A DNA stretch of 64,000 nt from Anthracocystis setariae (GCA_928724745.1 CAKMXJ010000004.1:744001-808000), one strand, 5' to 3'; shown: positions 23,101 to 33,700, counted from the stretch's first letter. Notes: generated by a model from the letters alone, not told the origin. A program made the numbers and translations.

Positions 23101-24381
23101 ACGGGCGAAGGCTGGGAGTTCAACACGCTGCGAAGTGCACGGGAGTGGGAGGAGGATGAAATGGAGATGGATGATGCGCCTGCGCCGATTCCGATTCGCG
23201 ACCATCCGCTATTGAGGCTATTCGACGTCGAGGGAGATGGACCGACGAATCCGGGAGTGTATCCTCAACGAGTCGGAGCGGTCGAGAACGCAAACACATG
23301 GCGACAAGGCAGCAACGCAGGACCTGCGAATGGGTCGAACACTCTTCGCGCTCAGCCAGCTCAACCCGAGCAGATGCAAACGCAGACGCCGACGCAAACA
23401 CAAACACAAACGCAGACCAAGGCTCCATCGACACCGGCACCGGCACCGTTCAAACCGACGGTCGGCTCAGCGGGGGCGGCAGCGACTGCGCAACAGGAGA
23501 AAGCCAGCTTCACGGGCACGGGCAACACGCCGTTCCGGTTTGGCATGGGTGGCGCGCCAGCGTCTCCGATGAGCGAGGCTGCGGCGTCGCGCGTCAACAT
23601 CCCCATGCGCAAACGTTCGCAATCGCTGACCAAACCGTCGAGTGCGTCGACGATCTCCACTGAGGCATCGGGAGCAGCGGCGATTTTCATCCCGGACTCT
23701 GCATCGTTGCACGATCTGACGAGTTGTAGCCCATCGAAGCAAGCGGCGGCTCGGCTGCGGCCGCATGCAGGGGATGGAGTGCGGATGGGACGTGCCGAGT
23801 CGTCCGGACCGAACGGGAGCGCTGGCGATGGCGATGCTGCGCTGTATCACGATCTGGGCGCGTCGGCACCGAGGATCGCCAGCGAGCTAATTGCGCACCA
23901 GCGCCAATCGCACGGTGGTTCGGATCCCACGACGGCGGGAAGTCATGCGAGTGCCAGTCGCCACTTGCAGAATCTGTGGGACAAGGGCGCGAATGCGCAA
24001 GCGTACAGTCGACTGGCGCGTCTACGTGCCGGGTATGTTCGACAGAACAGCGCCGAAGGTGGGGGAGTCGCGACGAGTGTAGCGAGCAGTTCGAACGATG
24101 AAGGTCCCATCACACCCGGGGTTGGTAAGCCGGTGGTCGAAGCGGGAGGTGTGAGCAAGGCGGCGCAGCAGCAGCAGCAATTTGCACTGGCGATCAAGCC
24201 GACGAACCTCGAAGGACCCGAGATGAAGCCACTCGATCTAGCGTCGTTGAAGACTAAGGATCAGGTCTCGGCGAGTTTGGGTAAGACGGTCGACGAGTTG
24301 GGCAAGTGGTTAGATGTTCTCAGTCTCGGGTTGGGTAGGGCGATTCATGCCGAGGGCTATCTTAGCTTCTCACAGGCTTGA
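20119..24381 (+). CDS. nak1: Nak1/Kic1-like germinal-centre (Ste20) kinase with a long N-terminal extension
   Basis: The 1420-residue protein has a complete kinase domain at about 682-940: Gly loop GRGAYGAV (689-696), catalytic loop HRDIKAAN (803-810), DFG (823-825), activation-loop FVGTPYWMAPEV and WSLGITIYEM. The TFVGTPYWMAPEVITEG stretch, followed by a LIPKSKPP motif, is characteristic of the fungal Nak1/Kic1 group. That group acts upstream of NDR kinases in the polarity and cell-separation (MOR/RAM) network. Here the kinase is preceded by about 680 residues of Ser/Arg/Pro-rich sequence and a Gly-rich linker (about 600-675). About 480 mostly disordered residues follow, ending in a compact segment (KTVDELGKWLDVLSLGL). 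In yeast Kic1 and fission yeast Nak1 the kinase is at the N-terminus, so the extension is unusual or lineage-specific. It is tail-to-tail with the deacetylase gene (102 bp apart). The symbol is by family only. Confidence 0.85.
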   Translation: MSFWNIPSEAGSSRSPQIASKPFAQPDSSLPTRPSLVAAKKHESHVPTFLVRSATEQDLYHSEHKSLHTFSYGGYAQSSPSTESSHAMSPPAFYRTTFSNPSSSSISSSGHPKSPSHRNSFSSVSVSEFGGSVMSERLSWGRSFKKQSKRASQDFKSSAIHRASDPGRKDASRHRSHTEGSQSALPNSGDIFLYSSHNLATTSEKPNRFMHQRRKSDGPQRSKLESFSDLYPGRSHAMPRSQSSSNLSYNFFEPRSFKHQSKGSTGSLGQVKDEEEEVLAITTRVAISKSPLRESETIADWDDDKQLRPSWSRFDDPHIADRIAMMVSSSSSKALRRRSGEIVQVAARSAAQATKRGLRVIRKVGSFDFDSKQLPDAPTGRNRSRSFSSSLRTSLGLLPRLDTRHKRSKTLHEIESPIERKDESTQKKEPTSVSLPASTAPSPRLTGLGLLGEGLRPHPWRFSQITEAEDEDRSFSKELPKLPPELEQLPPAENDREPSLKQQDSSRADLKDAPPVPPKTDDRSPPALPTSPRKELHSPGRSDKDRRSSLAKRSYAALIDLLNPALHKESKQHSQNSQSLSGSTGPKHIVAHGDHGSRSTSGGGGYGAVTANGGGRARGHSSAGRSNGAPGNAGGGSGGMTPSGGSGFGGGGGGGGPPDRRGPARGGGNGSSDAAPPVNSVYRRLELVGRGAYGAVYRGVHVETGAAVALKVVNLDTPEDDVSDIQREVALLSQLREAAQKNVVRYWGCWLKGPELWIVMDFAEGGSVRTLMKAGPIAERFCAVIVRETLVALNYLHKSGIIHRDIKAANILLTSTGRILLCDFGVAASLASNSVHSKRSTFVGTPYWMAPEVITEGKTYDQKADVWSLGITIYEMVTGNPPLADVEQMRVIMLIPKSKPPRLPAEGDFSLAMRDFVAACLNEEPKERATSEELTKLKWMKSCAKTPVSVLKEVIQSYNAWTKAGGMRMSLIGAETADWGEAGNRDSFAFDGRETGEGWEFNTLRSAREWEEDEMEMDDAPAPIPIRDHPLLRLFDVEGDGPTNPGVYPQRVGAVENANTWRQGSNAGPANGSNTLRAQPAQPEQMQTQTPTQTQTQTQTKAPSTPAPAPFKPTVGSAGAAATAQQEKASFTGTGNTPFRFGMGGAPASPMSEAAASRVNIPMRKRSQSLTKPSSASTISTEASGAAAIFIPDSASLHDLTSCSPSKQAAARLRPHAGDGVRMGRAESSGPNGSAGDGDAALYHDLGASAPRIASELIAHQRQSHGGSDPTTAGSHASASRHLQNLWDKGANAQAYSRLARLRAGYVRQNSAEGGGVATSVASSSNDEGPITPGVGKPVVEAGGVSKAAQQQQQFALAIKPTNLEGPEMKPLDLASLKTKDQVSASLGKTVDELGKWLDVLSLGLGRAIHAEGYLSFSQA

Positions 24382-24483
24382 AGAACGGATGGGGATCATT
24401 TTCAAAAAAAAATATCAGGGGTGCATTGCAATTAATGTCCTTTTTGAGAAGACTCAGAGGTGTGTAGGTGGGGGGTTTTTTTT

Positions 24484-26082
24484 TTAGATGATGATCAGGA
24501 GGGCGCCGAGGGTGATGGCGGAGGAGATGATGAGGGGGATTGTGAGGGTGGAGGCGGGGTTGGAGTGGTCTTGAGCTTTTTGGGAGTTGTTGTTGGTATT
24601 AGCTGCGGAAGCAGTGGCGGTTGGGGAGGCGGTTTGGGCGATTGAGTTCATCTTGTTACCTGCGCCGTTGGCGGCGGTGGGGAAGGTTGCGCCCATCCCG
24701 CTGAGGGTGCCTTGAGCTGTGACTTGAGCGGTGGATGCGATCGCCATTTGGTTGTTGGGGAGACCGGAGGGCATGACGTTGCCTTTGATGTATTCTTCAA
24801 AGTCTGGGTAGACAATGTCTTCCGGGTACGGGTTGGTGATGTTGAGACAGGCGGTGAGGGGGACGACGTGTTTCCAGGCGGCTTTGACGGCCGGGTATTG
24901 TTCGATCGACATGTTCATAGCGGAAGCTTCGAGTTCGTGTTCCAGGACGATGACGCCTCCGGTGGCAGCGGCGGGCATGGTGGCCATTGCGATGATGGAC
25001 GAGTAGGTTTGACGCATCGAGGGGGTCGGGATGGTTCCGTACGGTTCGATGTTCCAATCGTTGGTGTCGACGTTCCACATGATCGTCCTCAGTCCGAGCC
25101 CCTGAGCGATGCCACGGATTCGGTCGTCTACATCGCCATAAGGTGGTCGCCAGCATGTGGGGGTGACGCCCATCACGTACTTGATCGCTTTGATCGCGTA
25201 CCAGAGCTCGGCAAACGCCTGGTCAGTGGTAAGCGCAGTCATGTATCGATGCGACCAAGTATGAACGCAGATATGATGACCATCCACAATTCCCCTCTGC
25301 GCCTCGAGTGGCCAGTGGATCACGTTGGAGCCGATGTACATCAACGACGCTTTCTGATTGTTGGCAGCCCACATATCGTACAGCGCATTATGCGTGCAGT
25401 TCGGACCATCGTCGAACGTATACCCCCAAGTGTACGGCTCGGTGCAAGTGGTCACATCGGGCAACAAGCCGGCATGCTTGGGCGTAGTGCACATGTTATC
25501 CGTCCACCAACAATCTGGATCCTCGCTCAAGTTGTAATCGCCATCAAGACCAGCACCCTCGAGCGATGCTGGCTGCGTACCTCTGGGCTCAATACCGGCG
25601 GGCACGATCCCGGACGCATTGATAGCCTGCAACGCATTAGCAGCCTCGGTGTCTCCTGGAAGCACCTCGGCCACGGTCCAGATGGTGGGGAATTGATTCT
25701 CGATCTGCCCAATGATGGGCAGGTTGTAGTCGGTACACTCCTGCTGTGGGTTATCGAGTTGGGCTGCGGTTTGCTCGGTAGTGCCATGACCCGCGTACGC
25801 GATCTGACGCTTTTCATACTTGGGCAACAGGATGCCGTCCCTGGCGGCGGCGCGTCGGACGTTTTCGTGGATGGACTCGTGCAGGAATTCACGGCGTTCC
25901 ATGTCTTCTTGCGGGGTGGAGCGACGGTAAACTTGATAGCTTCGTGGGTTCTGGTCGGTAGTTTCGCCGACACGAGCTTGCAGGTCGTGATGGACTGGCA
26001 TGCCACGTCCGACATGAGCATCGACGAGCTGCCCGAACAATGCCAGCAAGACGGCAAGTACGATGGTGTTCGCCTTCAACAT
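24484..26082 (-). CDS. Secreted GPI-type chitin deacetylase (polysaccharide deacetylase, CE4)
   Basis: The 532-residue protein starts with a signal peptide (about residues 1-22, hydrophobic core IVLAVLLALFGQL). Its NodB-homology domain spans about 215-420. Motif 1 is TFDDGP (222-227), motif 2 HTWSH (274-278) supplies the metal-binding histidines, and motif 3 is RPPYGDVDDR (312-321), followed by NVDTNDW. These are the catalytic Asp, the metal ligands and the substrate Arg of CE4 enzymes, so activity is expected. The enzyme converts cell-wall chitin to chitosan; in smuts this matters for wall integrity and host interaction. A dibasic KR at 91-92 suggests Kex2 processing. The C-terminus, a Ser/Thr/Asn-rich stretch followed by a hydrophobic tail ending GALLIII, looks like a GPI-anchor signal. 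Which smut paralogue this is cannot be told. Confidence 0.93.
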   Translation of the reverse strand: MLKANTIVLAVLLALFGQLVDAHVGRGMPVHHDLQARVGETTDQNPRSYQVYRRSTPQEDMERREFLHESIHENVRRAAARDGILLPKYEKRQIAYAGHGTTEQTAAQLDNPQQECTDYNLPIIGQIENQFPTIWTVAEVLPGDTEAANALQAINASGIVPAGIEPRGTQPASLEGAGLDGDYNLSEDPDCWWTDNMCTTPKHAGLLPDVTTCTEPYTWGYTFDDGPNCTHNALYDMWAANNQKASLMYIGSNVIHWPLEAQRGIVDGHHICVHTWSHRYMTALTTDQAFAELWYAIKAIKYVMGVTPTCWRPPYGDVDDRIRGIAQGLGLRTIMWNVDTNDWNIEPYGTIPTPSMRQTYSSIIAMATMPAAATGGVIVLEHELEASAMNMSIEQYPAVKAAWKHVVPLTACLNITNPYPEDIVYPDFEEYIKGNVMPSGLPNNQMAIASTAQVTAQGTLSGMGATFPTAANGAGNKMNSIAQTASPTATASAANTNNNSQKAQDHSNPASTLTIPLIISSAITLGALLIII

Positions 26083-27197
26083 TTTGGAAACGATTGAAGA
26101 GGGTCAAGGGAAGGATGAATGTGGGTAAGGGAAGGAGGAACGGTAGTCAAGGTAGGATCTCTTTTAAGCATCTTGATCGATGGTAGGGTTTGGCAGATGC
26201 CGTCGATCCTTGGCGTTCCGTTGGCATCATTGAGGGTACACACAGCCGATGGTTGTTTGCTTTTGTTGTTCCTGTATTCCGTGGACTAGTGTAGCGAATT
26301 TGGGTTACCCGAATACACAGCATGCTGATGTCTGCCATACTGAGCTCAAGGGGTAGGAGGGGGTGGGGCAGCCGGCGGGTGACAATTCGAGTGTTTCCAT
26401 GGATGCATGCATGAAAAGGGATAGCTGCCGAACACGGCAAAGGCGCTCCAAATTTATTAATATGACGCTCTCGCGCGCCCTTCTCTTACTGTAGCATCGC
26501 AGCCGAAGCCGAAATTCATGGTCAAGCCGGCCGCTGATCTCGGTTAACCCTCCATCACTTTGGCGGGGGCGACAACATCACACACAAGAGTAAACGCAAC
26601 GAGACTTGCCGTCACATGACATGAACACAGTCCAGTACTTAACTGTTCCGGAGCAACGGGGTCCCGTGTGATTCGGCTTCTTCTCAAGCTGCTGCCAACC
26701 CCTACTTTCCTTCCCGTGGGGCGGCGAGAGGTTTGGAAATCTAACAAGCCCAGCCTGCTGCCCTGCGACTCGAGAGCATGAACCAACCAACCAACTCCCG
26801 CCCCCACATCCCTCAAAAGAATCGTTGCAAACCACTCGGGACGTCCATCTCTGCGAAACGCATCAACCTTCTGCACAGAACAATCAACAAGCCGAAAGCT
26901 CCCAGGGTCCGTCGAACCCTCGTCGTAATCCCGGCGTATTCCCCGAACAGTCACAGTCGGCATCGTCACCAAACGACATCATTCCTCCTGCTTGAAATGA
27001 CAATGCGCATGCCAACCTTTCACCACCTCGCCCATCCTGAAGGAGACCTATGCATTGCATTGGGAAACACTCAACGTGAAATGTCGTTACATAGAGAATG
27101 CGATGATGCGTGAGGGGACCGAAACAGTACCGGATACAAATACAAACCCGCTGCGGGTCAAATAGAACTGGAGCGTAATGCAGAGCCACTCTTCATG
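26083..27197. other. Intergenic stretch, probable deacetylase promoter
   Basis: The region next to 26083 must hold the chitin deacetylase promoter, since that gene reads leftward. Two frames of 111-142 codons (26778-27113 plus; 26544-26972 minus) lack domain features, ATG support or neighbour-like codon use and are not called. A CAGTACTTAACTG element lies near 26633. No RNA gene is seen. Confidence 0.55.
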
Positions 27198-28631
27198 TTA
27201 TATCGATAACTTGTGCTTCACCGCTGCCGCCAGATAAACGGCCATGCCAACTCCCATCGCCACTGCCGAATCTTGATCGTCGTCATCCCCCTCATCATGG
27301 TGATTCGGAATATCCAACCTATTCGGAAAATACCAACTGAACACAATCACAGCTACGATCAAAAGTAACACGATGCTCACTGTCCAAATCGTCCACAACG
27401 CCATGCACTGAAACCTAGCCCTGCTTCTCGCTCTCCTTCTCTCCCTCCTCCTTGCCACCAAATCCGTCGTATACGATGGCAGCAGATGCGGTCCAGCCAA
27501 TCTTCGATAACCGTACGGATCATTCGGGTCGGAAGAAACTTCGTCCGTACTCGACATAGTGTTGGTCTTGGGTATCGGGATGGCGCCGTAGTTGCCAACG
27601 CCCAGCACCGCTGCTGGCCCACGACGTTGAGCGATATCCGAGATGATCGACTGTGTTATCAGATCGTCTTGCTGCTCTTCCCGGTTAAGTCGACGCTCGT
27701 ACGGCCCAGCAAAGATGGCAGTGAGAAAGCGTTGCCATGCATCATTGATGGCACTCAGTCGACTTGATCCTTCGTTGGGCGCCATGGTTCGATCGGCACG
27801 ACGACGAGGCGTCACAGGATGCGGGAAAGGAAAGCTCGTCATAATCTTGCTATCCCTCCTCTCAGGCTTGGCATCATTATCCGCTTTGTCCGCGCCTTTC
27901 GCATTTCCTGCAACGCTAGGCTGCGTGTTGGACCAAGGCCCCACGGCGCTCGGGTCGGAAGGTAGAGCGAGGTACACGGGCCGTCGTGTCGGAGCGACTT
28001 CTTCGGCCATGTAGCGGGAAGACCTTCGTGAAGATGCTCGTGATGATGTCGAGGATACCGAAGCTAGGTTGGGATCCAATGAGAGCAGAGCTTGTCTCTC
28101 TTGCCTCTCCTTGGCGGTAAAAGGGCTTCTTGCTGCTGCGGAAGCAGGTTCAACACCGTTTCGCAGCGATCCCCTGCTTTTGGCGGCGAGGATCTGATTA
28201 GCTCCACTTCCACTCACATCTGCCGTACTTGCAGCAGGAAAGCGTGAGATGCCAGCCACATTGAGCGAGTAACGGTAAGCAGACGAGTCGACCACCAGAC
28301 TGCCCCTTCTGCTGCTGTTGGCGCTGCTGGTCGGAGTAGCACCTTGGCTGGGTGAACGAGAGAAGGACTGTTGGCGTTTCTTGGGCTGCGAACCTGGTAC
28401 CGACGAGATGGATGAGCGAGTGCGAGAGGTTGACGTCTTGAAGCCCGAGATCGTGGTAGTGCTGAGCGGCGAGCGCGCAAGCGAAGAGGAGCGAGACTGG
28501 GATGCAGATCTTGAATGGGCGGGCGTGGTCCTGCTTGTGCTAGCGACGGCATCTTTGGACAGCAGCGGTTGTTTCTCTTGGCTAGTGGCTGATGCGTTTC
28601 TGCTCTTGCAAGCAGTCGAGCGAGGCGGCAT
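27198..28631 (-). CDS. Ser/Arg-rich single-span membrane protein, unknown function
   Basis: The 477-residue protein has a long disordered Ser/Arg/Ala-rich N-terminal region (about 1-370). An Arg-rich stretch (RRRERRRARSRAR) follows, then one strong transmembrane segment with the core WTIWTVSIVLLLIVAVIVFSW near residues 406-427. A short acidic tail (DEGDDDDQD) ends in a weaker hydrophobic stretch and HKLSI. A QPLLSKD motif near the N-terminus resembles acidic dileucine sorting signals. The basic residues just before the span suggest the large N-terminal part is cytosolic. The ATG at 28631 was chosen because the frame upstream of it has no other ATG. I recognise no family. The stop codon is followed by an intergenic gap toward the deacetylase gene. 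Confidence 0.7.
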   Translation of the reverse strand: MPPRSTACKSRNASATSQEKQPLLSKDAVASTSRTTPAHSRSASQSRSSSLARSPLSTTTISGFKTSTSRTRSSISSVPGSQPKKRQQSFSRSPSQGATPTSSANSSRRGSLVVDSSAYRYSLNVAGISRFPAASTADVSGSGANQILAAKSRGSLRNGVEPASAAARSPFTAKERQERQALLSLDPNLASVSSTSSRASSRRSSRYMAEEVAPTRRPVYLALPSDPSAVGPWSNTQPSVAGNAKGADKADNDAKPERRDSKIMTSFPFPHPVTPRRRADRTMAPNEGSSRLSAINDAWQRFLTAIFAGPYERRLNREEQQDDLITQSIISDIAQRRGPAAVLGVGNYGAIPIPKTNTMSSTDEVSSDPNDPYGYRRLAGPHLLPSYTTDLVARRRERRRARSRARFQCMALWTIWTVSIVLLLIVAVIVFSWYFPNRLDIPNHHDEGDDDDQDSAVAMGVGMAVYLAAAVKHKLSI

Positions 28632-29001
28632 CGTTGCTGACGCTGCCTGTGTCGGCCTACTTCCCAATCGTTCTCTCGATGTAAATAGCGTCGGGCGAGG
28701 GCGCTATCGGACGTGGGTGCTGTCAGCGGGACATGAGGACGCTATGGCGTGATACGTGACGGTAAGGAATGATGTGCCATCAGTACGGCTTGGATAGGCT
28801 GATAAAGGATGAGGGTGGCAGAGAGGGATCTAATCAAGATGATTGCGCACATGTCGCCTGTCGGTCAAGAGAGGGAGAGAGAGAGAGAGGGAGAGAGAGC
28901 GCGTGTGTGTGTGTTTTTCTGCAGGGTCAGCAGCGGTACTGTCACGAGAGCCATCGGTGATGCAAACAAGCAGTTCGGAGTTACATTTTGTCAGGTGGGG
29001 G

Positions 29002-29034
<33 letters not shown>

Positions 29035-29548
29035 CGAATTTCTTTGGCCGCAACGCAACCCATTCGATGTGATTTGATTTTTGGCCGCCTAAATTTTGGC
29101 TTGGACCGTCGCCAAACACCGTGAACCCCTAAATCACATTTTGGAGCTCAAGCATGTGAGCACGCTCCGGAGCTAACATTGTCGGCAATTTTCTCCATTG
29201 CTTTGGAAGGCCTCCGCTGTTGGGCATCAACATCGGCGCAGAATGGATCTAGATGGTCACGACGACAATACTGTGACAGTGATGGTCCGCGTTTAGGCAA
29301 AGCTGCTGCGGCTTTCTCAAGTGCAACTGTCTCAACTGAGATTCTCCAAACAGGATGATGTCTATACATACACATTCAGATCACACGCTTGTCCAAATCG
29401 CTCCCGAAATCGTCACACATCCATTCTCCCCTTCATATCTGCGCTCGCATTTGCTCTTTCTTTATCATAAATAAGGAACATCAACGTCCAAGCTGTTCGA
29501 GACAATCTTGTTCCCCTCGCAAATCAGCAAACTTCCCTGTGTCAAGCT
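28632..29548. other. Intergenic stretch with purine repeats and a 31-base A run
   Basis: The part next to 28632 holds the promoter of the membrane-protein gene. A GA-rich tract is at 28869-28900 followed by a short GT run to 28916, and an uninterrupted run of 31 A is at 29002-29032. No gene is supported. The right end is the 3' region of the pyroglutamyl-peptidase gene. Confidence 0.6.
29002..29032. repeat. Homopolymer A31
   Basis: Thirty-one consecutive A on the plus strand in non-coding DNA. No target-site duplication or retroelement sequence is seen around it, so it is treated as a simple homopolymer. Confidence 0.95.
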
Positions 29549-30421
29549 CTACAAGCTGTTCGCCTTCTCCCTCGCCATGAACCAAGCGATTGCACGGATC
29601 GCTTCTGCATCCCTCTCCACACTCAATGGTCTTCCCGCCGGTGGCACATGAATAAAGATCACCGGCGTATCCTTCCCTCTCCTTTCCGCCTCCGCCCTGG
29701 AGCAGTAAAAAATAAAGTCGCACAGATACCTTCCTGGATCCATACTCTGCTCCACCTCATCTTCCTTCATCCCCCTCTCCCTCAACCATGCTACCAACTT
29801 GGGCACGTCGACTTGGGTTGTAAGCGGATCACTAAACTGTTCGTAGCCCTCGTGGAAGCCACGAAGATTGCCCTGATTGTCAAGGTAGTGCACGTTGATG
29901 TCCCCCTTGTCCGATCGCGGCACCAACGGCGCCAGTTCCTGATTCGCATCTTTCTTGCCGTATCCATTTTTGTGTGCCAACGTCTCGCACCGTATCCGCC
30001 CATCTCGACCGACGCCCACATGAATCACCACATCCCATCCCGTCTCGGGCATCTCAATATCGTATCCGTTCGGAAAACTTTCCCCTGGTCTGCCTCCGAG
30101 TTGTGGATTGAGTCTTGAGTCGTGCCAGAAGTGCGCAGCGGGCGAGGCGGGTTGGTTGCCATGAATCCGCGGTGCCAAGTCCAACACCGACCCGTAGTGT
30201 ACCGGGATTTGGATCACTTGGATCCTAGCACTCAGTCCTTCCGCTTCAGCCGTTGATTCCTGGGGCGCCTTCGAGGGCCATAGCGAAGGGGCATGTTCGA
30301 GATCCAGCACTTGGTTCCGCAGTTGCTCCACCGCAGCCCAGGAAGGGTTCGCGTCGATCGACATAAACGGTCCATACCCCGTAATCAGCACGTTCAGTCG
30401 TCGCTTTTGTACTGGCGCCAT
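29549..30421 (-). CDS. Pyroglutamyl-peptidase I-like cysteine peptidase (C15 family)
   Basis: The 290-residue protein matches the C15 fold. It starts with NVLITGYGPF at residues 10-19, and VIHVGVG lies at 132-138. The putative catalytic triad is Glu146 (in RIRCETLAHKN), Cys234 (in DPGRYLCDF) and His258 (in VIFIHVPP). These peptidases remove N-terminal pyroglutamate from peptides in the cytosol. Bacterial members are about 215 residues; the extra length lies in insertions between the first strand and the Glu motif and after it, as in other fungal members. It has no signal peptide and no intron. The catalytic Cys motif DPGRYLC differs slightly from the usual SxxAGxYLC, with Ala replaced by Pro. 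Confidence 0.88.
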   Translation of the reverse strand: MAPVQKRRLNVLITGYGPFMSIDANPSWAAVEQLRNQVLDLEHAPSLWPSKAPQESTAEAEGLSARIQVIQIPVHYGSVLDLAPRIHGNQPASPAAHFWHDSRLNPQLGGRPGESFPNGYDIEMPETGWDVVIHVGVGRDGRIRCETLAHKNGYGKKDANQELAPLVPRSDKGDINVHYLDNQGNLRGFHEGYEQFSDPLTTQVDVPKLVAWLRERGMKEDEVEQSMDPGRYLCDFIFYCSRAEAERRGKDTPVIFIHVPPAGRPLSVERDAEAIRAIAWFMAREKANSL

Positions 30422-30712
30422 CTTCGTCGTGTCCGAAGGCTAGAGAGATAGATTGTAGTCAATACGAGTGTTGCCTTGGCGAGATGCAAAAAGAGTGCGG
30501 CGAAGCTCGAAAAAGATGAAAAGATGGACAATGCGCGCGTCTCAAATTAATCGCCGACGTCAAAACCCTGATTTTTTCCTGAAAGCTTTTGTTCAACCGA
30601 GTCCTTACCCTCATTCACTTCTCCTCAAAACGTATCCTTCATCTTCAATGAAGAATGTATGCGGACACTTGGATATATCGAGAATGGGTTTGTTATTGGA
30701 GTACGACCATAT

Positions 30713-33700
30713 TTACAGATCCTCGTCATCGTCGCCTTCCAACAAGTGAGCATAGTCTTCAGCGCTGGCGAAAGTGGGCAAGTTCTGCATCGACTTCTTC
30801 CTCTTCTTGTTATCGTTCTGCTTCTTCCTCCTCTTCTTATCACCGGCACTCTCGCCCTCGTCTTCGTCTTCCTCATCCAAGTCAGCACCACGCTTCTTTG
30901 AGCCAAAGTCGGTGAAAGGAAGAAGGTCGTCGTCATCCTCATCGAACACGTTGCCCGTGTCGGACACATCGTCTTCCCAATCAGCACCATCTTGAGCATC
31001 GCCAGTGGCAGCTTCGGCATCAGATTCGTCCGAGAACGTCATACCTGGGATAACGTTGGGTCCATCGTCATCAGAGTCCTCGCCACTCTCATCCTCTGCA
31101 GCACCAGCGTCAGCGTCCTCGTCCGAGTCGACATAGTCAAACTCGTCCGCATCATCATCGTCATCACTGTCATCGAGTCCCTCGAGCTCCTCCTTACCAG
31201 GCATTGTCGCCTTCATCACCTTCCAGATCTCCTTCTCATCCGGATCGTCATCGCTGTCCAACTCGCTCTCCTCCTCCTCCTCCTCCCCTTTGTCACCGTT
31301 CATCTCTGCACCGATCGCGTCCATCTCGTCATCCGAGTCGATCAACGCATCTTGATCATCCGCGCCGGTGACCACCCTGTTCGTCGAGGGCGCTTTGGAC
31401 TTGAGATTGAAGAACTTATGGAAGAAGAGCTGGTCTGCTGGGATGGTGTCGGCGCGCTTCTTCCAGAACGCCTCGGTGTTGAAGAATTCGTCCTCGTTCA
31501 GAGCGTGCGTACGGGAACGCGTGACACCCGTGCTGACCTGCGCCATGGGCTGCATGGCACTGGCACCACGCATGCCTGACTTCTGCTTCGGGTTGCGGTA
31601 CACAAATCGATCCAGGAAATGCGACAGCGTGTTGAGCGACAGATCCGCATTGGTGGTGATCCTACCTCCTTCAAGCAGCTGCAGCGCATGCACCGACACG
31701 GACGGATGGAAGTGTGACAAAAGCGGCAAGATATCCCACAGACACGTGGTGCCAGCATGGGCGAACCGCGGCTCTCGCTTCCTCCCATCGTACTTTGTGC
31801 TTGCGTTCTGAGATGCGTTCTTCGCCGCGATCGCGGCAAGCTTCTTGGCAGCAGCCTTTTCGTCGTCCTCCTCATCATCATCACTGGAAGCAACGTCTTG
31901 GAAGTGCTCCTCGTCATCCTCCTCCGGCTCCGTCAGCATCGCCCGCAATCCCGGCGTGCGCTTGAACAGCTCTCCTAGCAAATGCAAACAGCCACAGATG
32001 AACGACGGCTGATGCAGCGAGAGCACCTGGCAGATACGCTTCACAAACGCCTTGACCCTCTCCTGATCATCGTCGGCCTTGAGCGCCTGGAAGATGAGGT
32101 TGAGATACATGGCCTGCTTGCTCGATGCTTCGAGTCGTGGGTCCAGCAGCGAGTCGTAAAGCACGCGGTAGAAGCGATCCGTGATCGCCGTCGACGTGAG
32201 CACGCTCGACGACTCCTGGTGTGGATTCGAGATGGTCAGCTGGAAAATGAGCTGCAAAGCCTGAATCGCGATATTGAAAGAGCCCGAGTGCAAGATCTTA
32301 AACAATGTGTTGACGTGCTTCTCAAACACGGTAGCCTCCATCTTGGCAAAGGGGAAGGCTCGACGCACACCAGTGAGGATAGCTACCACCATCTTGGACT
32401 CGGCGTCCTTGACAAGCTTAGGCTCATCCACCTTGTTCGCTGCCTGCTGCTTACCCTTGCCCTTGCCTTTGCCCTTACCCTTGCGAGGCTGATTCTTCCA
32501 GCGTTTCTTGTCCTTCTTCTTGGTTGCCTCTCCGCCTTCTTCGCCGTCAGCTGTGGCGTTGGCTTCCTTGATCTCGTTGGCCTTGAGGATGGCTTCGAAG
32601 AGCTCAAAGTAGAGCAGGATCAGATGGTTGGCCGTCGCCTCGTCCTTGGTTGTAAGCACGGTCTGATTCAACGTCAACAGACCATAGTACCTAGCATGGG
32701 TGCTGTGATTGCTGCTACTGCCACCCTCGTCGCCCTCCTTGGGCGCTGAGACGGTGGGTCGCATGATGAGGTTGGCGATCTCGCGGACGACGATGAACTT
32801 CATCGCAGGATGCGCTGTCAGCAACTCGAGAATGTGATTGCTAGTCTTGGAAGCAACGCTTCGCTCCGGATCGCCAAGCTTGTTGACGAGCAAGCGCAGC
32901 AAGTTCTGCTCCTGCTCCTGTTTGTCACGCAGGAGGATGAAGATCTGGGTGGTGGCCTGCTTGCGTGTGAAGGCGATTGTGTCGTGCGATTGGACTTCGA
33001 GGATCTGGAGGAACTGGAAGTAGAACTTTTTGAGGTGGTCTTCGAACGCCCACAGCAGGATGTGCGACTTGGCAGCTTCGGCAGCCGCAAGATCACCGGA
33101 CGACAGAGCTGCCGAGACGGCGCCGAGCTGAGGCTGATCACGGAAGTAGCGCAGCTTTCTCGACCCAAGACCGCCCTCACTGGCGAGCCAATCAGCCAGC
33201 GCACGAGTGGCACGGCTCGCCTCTTCGCGGCTCTTCTTCCTGGTCATGTTGAGCAAGTTGTCCATATGCTTGACGTTGTGCACGGGACTGCTCTGGACCA
33301 ACAAAGTCAGCGCCGAGATGCGATCCGAAAGCGTACCTCCTCCCTCGGAGGATAGCAGCGAGCGAACGAACTGCGCATCCGAGGCGGTCAGCGTACCGAT
33401 ACTGCCACCGGCCTTGTTGAGCGAGGTCTCGCTGCTGGTGATTTCGTCGTAGGCGCGGCTCTCCTCGCGCATGAGGTCAGCGCCGAGGTCGAGAAGCTGC
33501 GTGACGCGTTCGTGCGACAGCGGCTCGTTGTTGGTGAGCGATGCGAGCTTGGGTAGGGTTTGAGACATCCAGGAGGGCACCGCCTCGAGTCGCAGTGGTC
33601 CACGCGCAGAGTGAGATGGTTTGACCTTGGTTTCTTTGCCGACACCCTCGTCGTCGAACACCATCTTCTTGCCCTTGCCCATTCGCGATGCTGTGACACT

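Noticed and set aside
24712..26097. A 461-codon plus-strand frame covering most of the deacetylase gene
   Set aside because: It is antisense to a gene with all CE4 motifs; GC-rich third positions leave the opposite strand open. No domain is seen.
26544..26972. A minus-strand frame of 142 codons with some protein-like segments
   Set aside because: First ATG is internal, codon use is unlike its neighbours and no domain is visible.
29002..29032. A31 as the tail of a retrotransposed element
   Set aside because: No target-site duplication or element sequence lies next to it; simple homopolymer expansion is sufficient.
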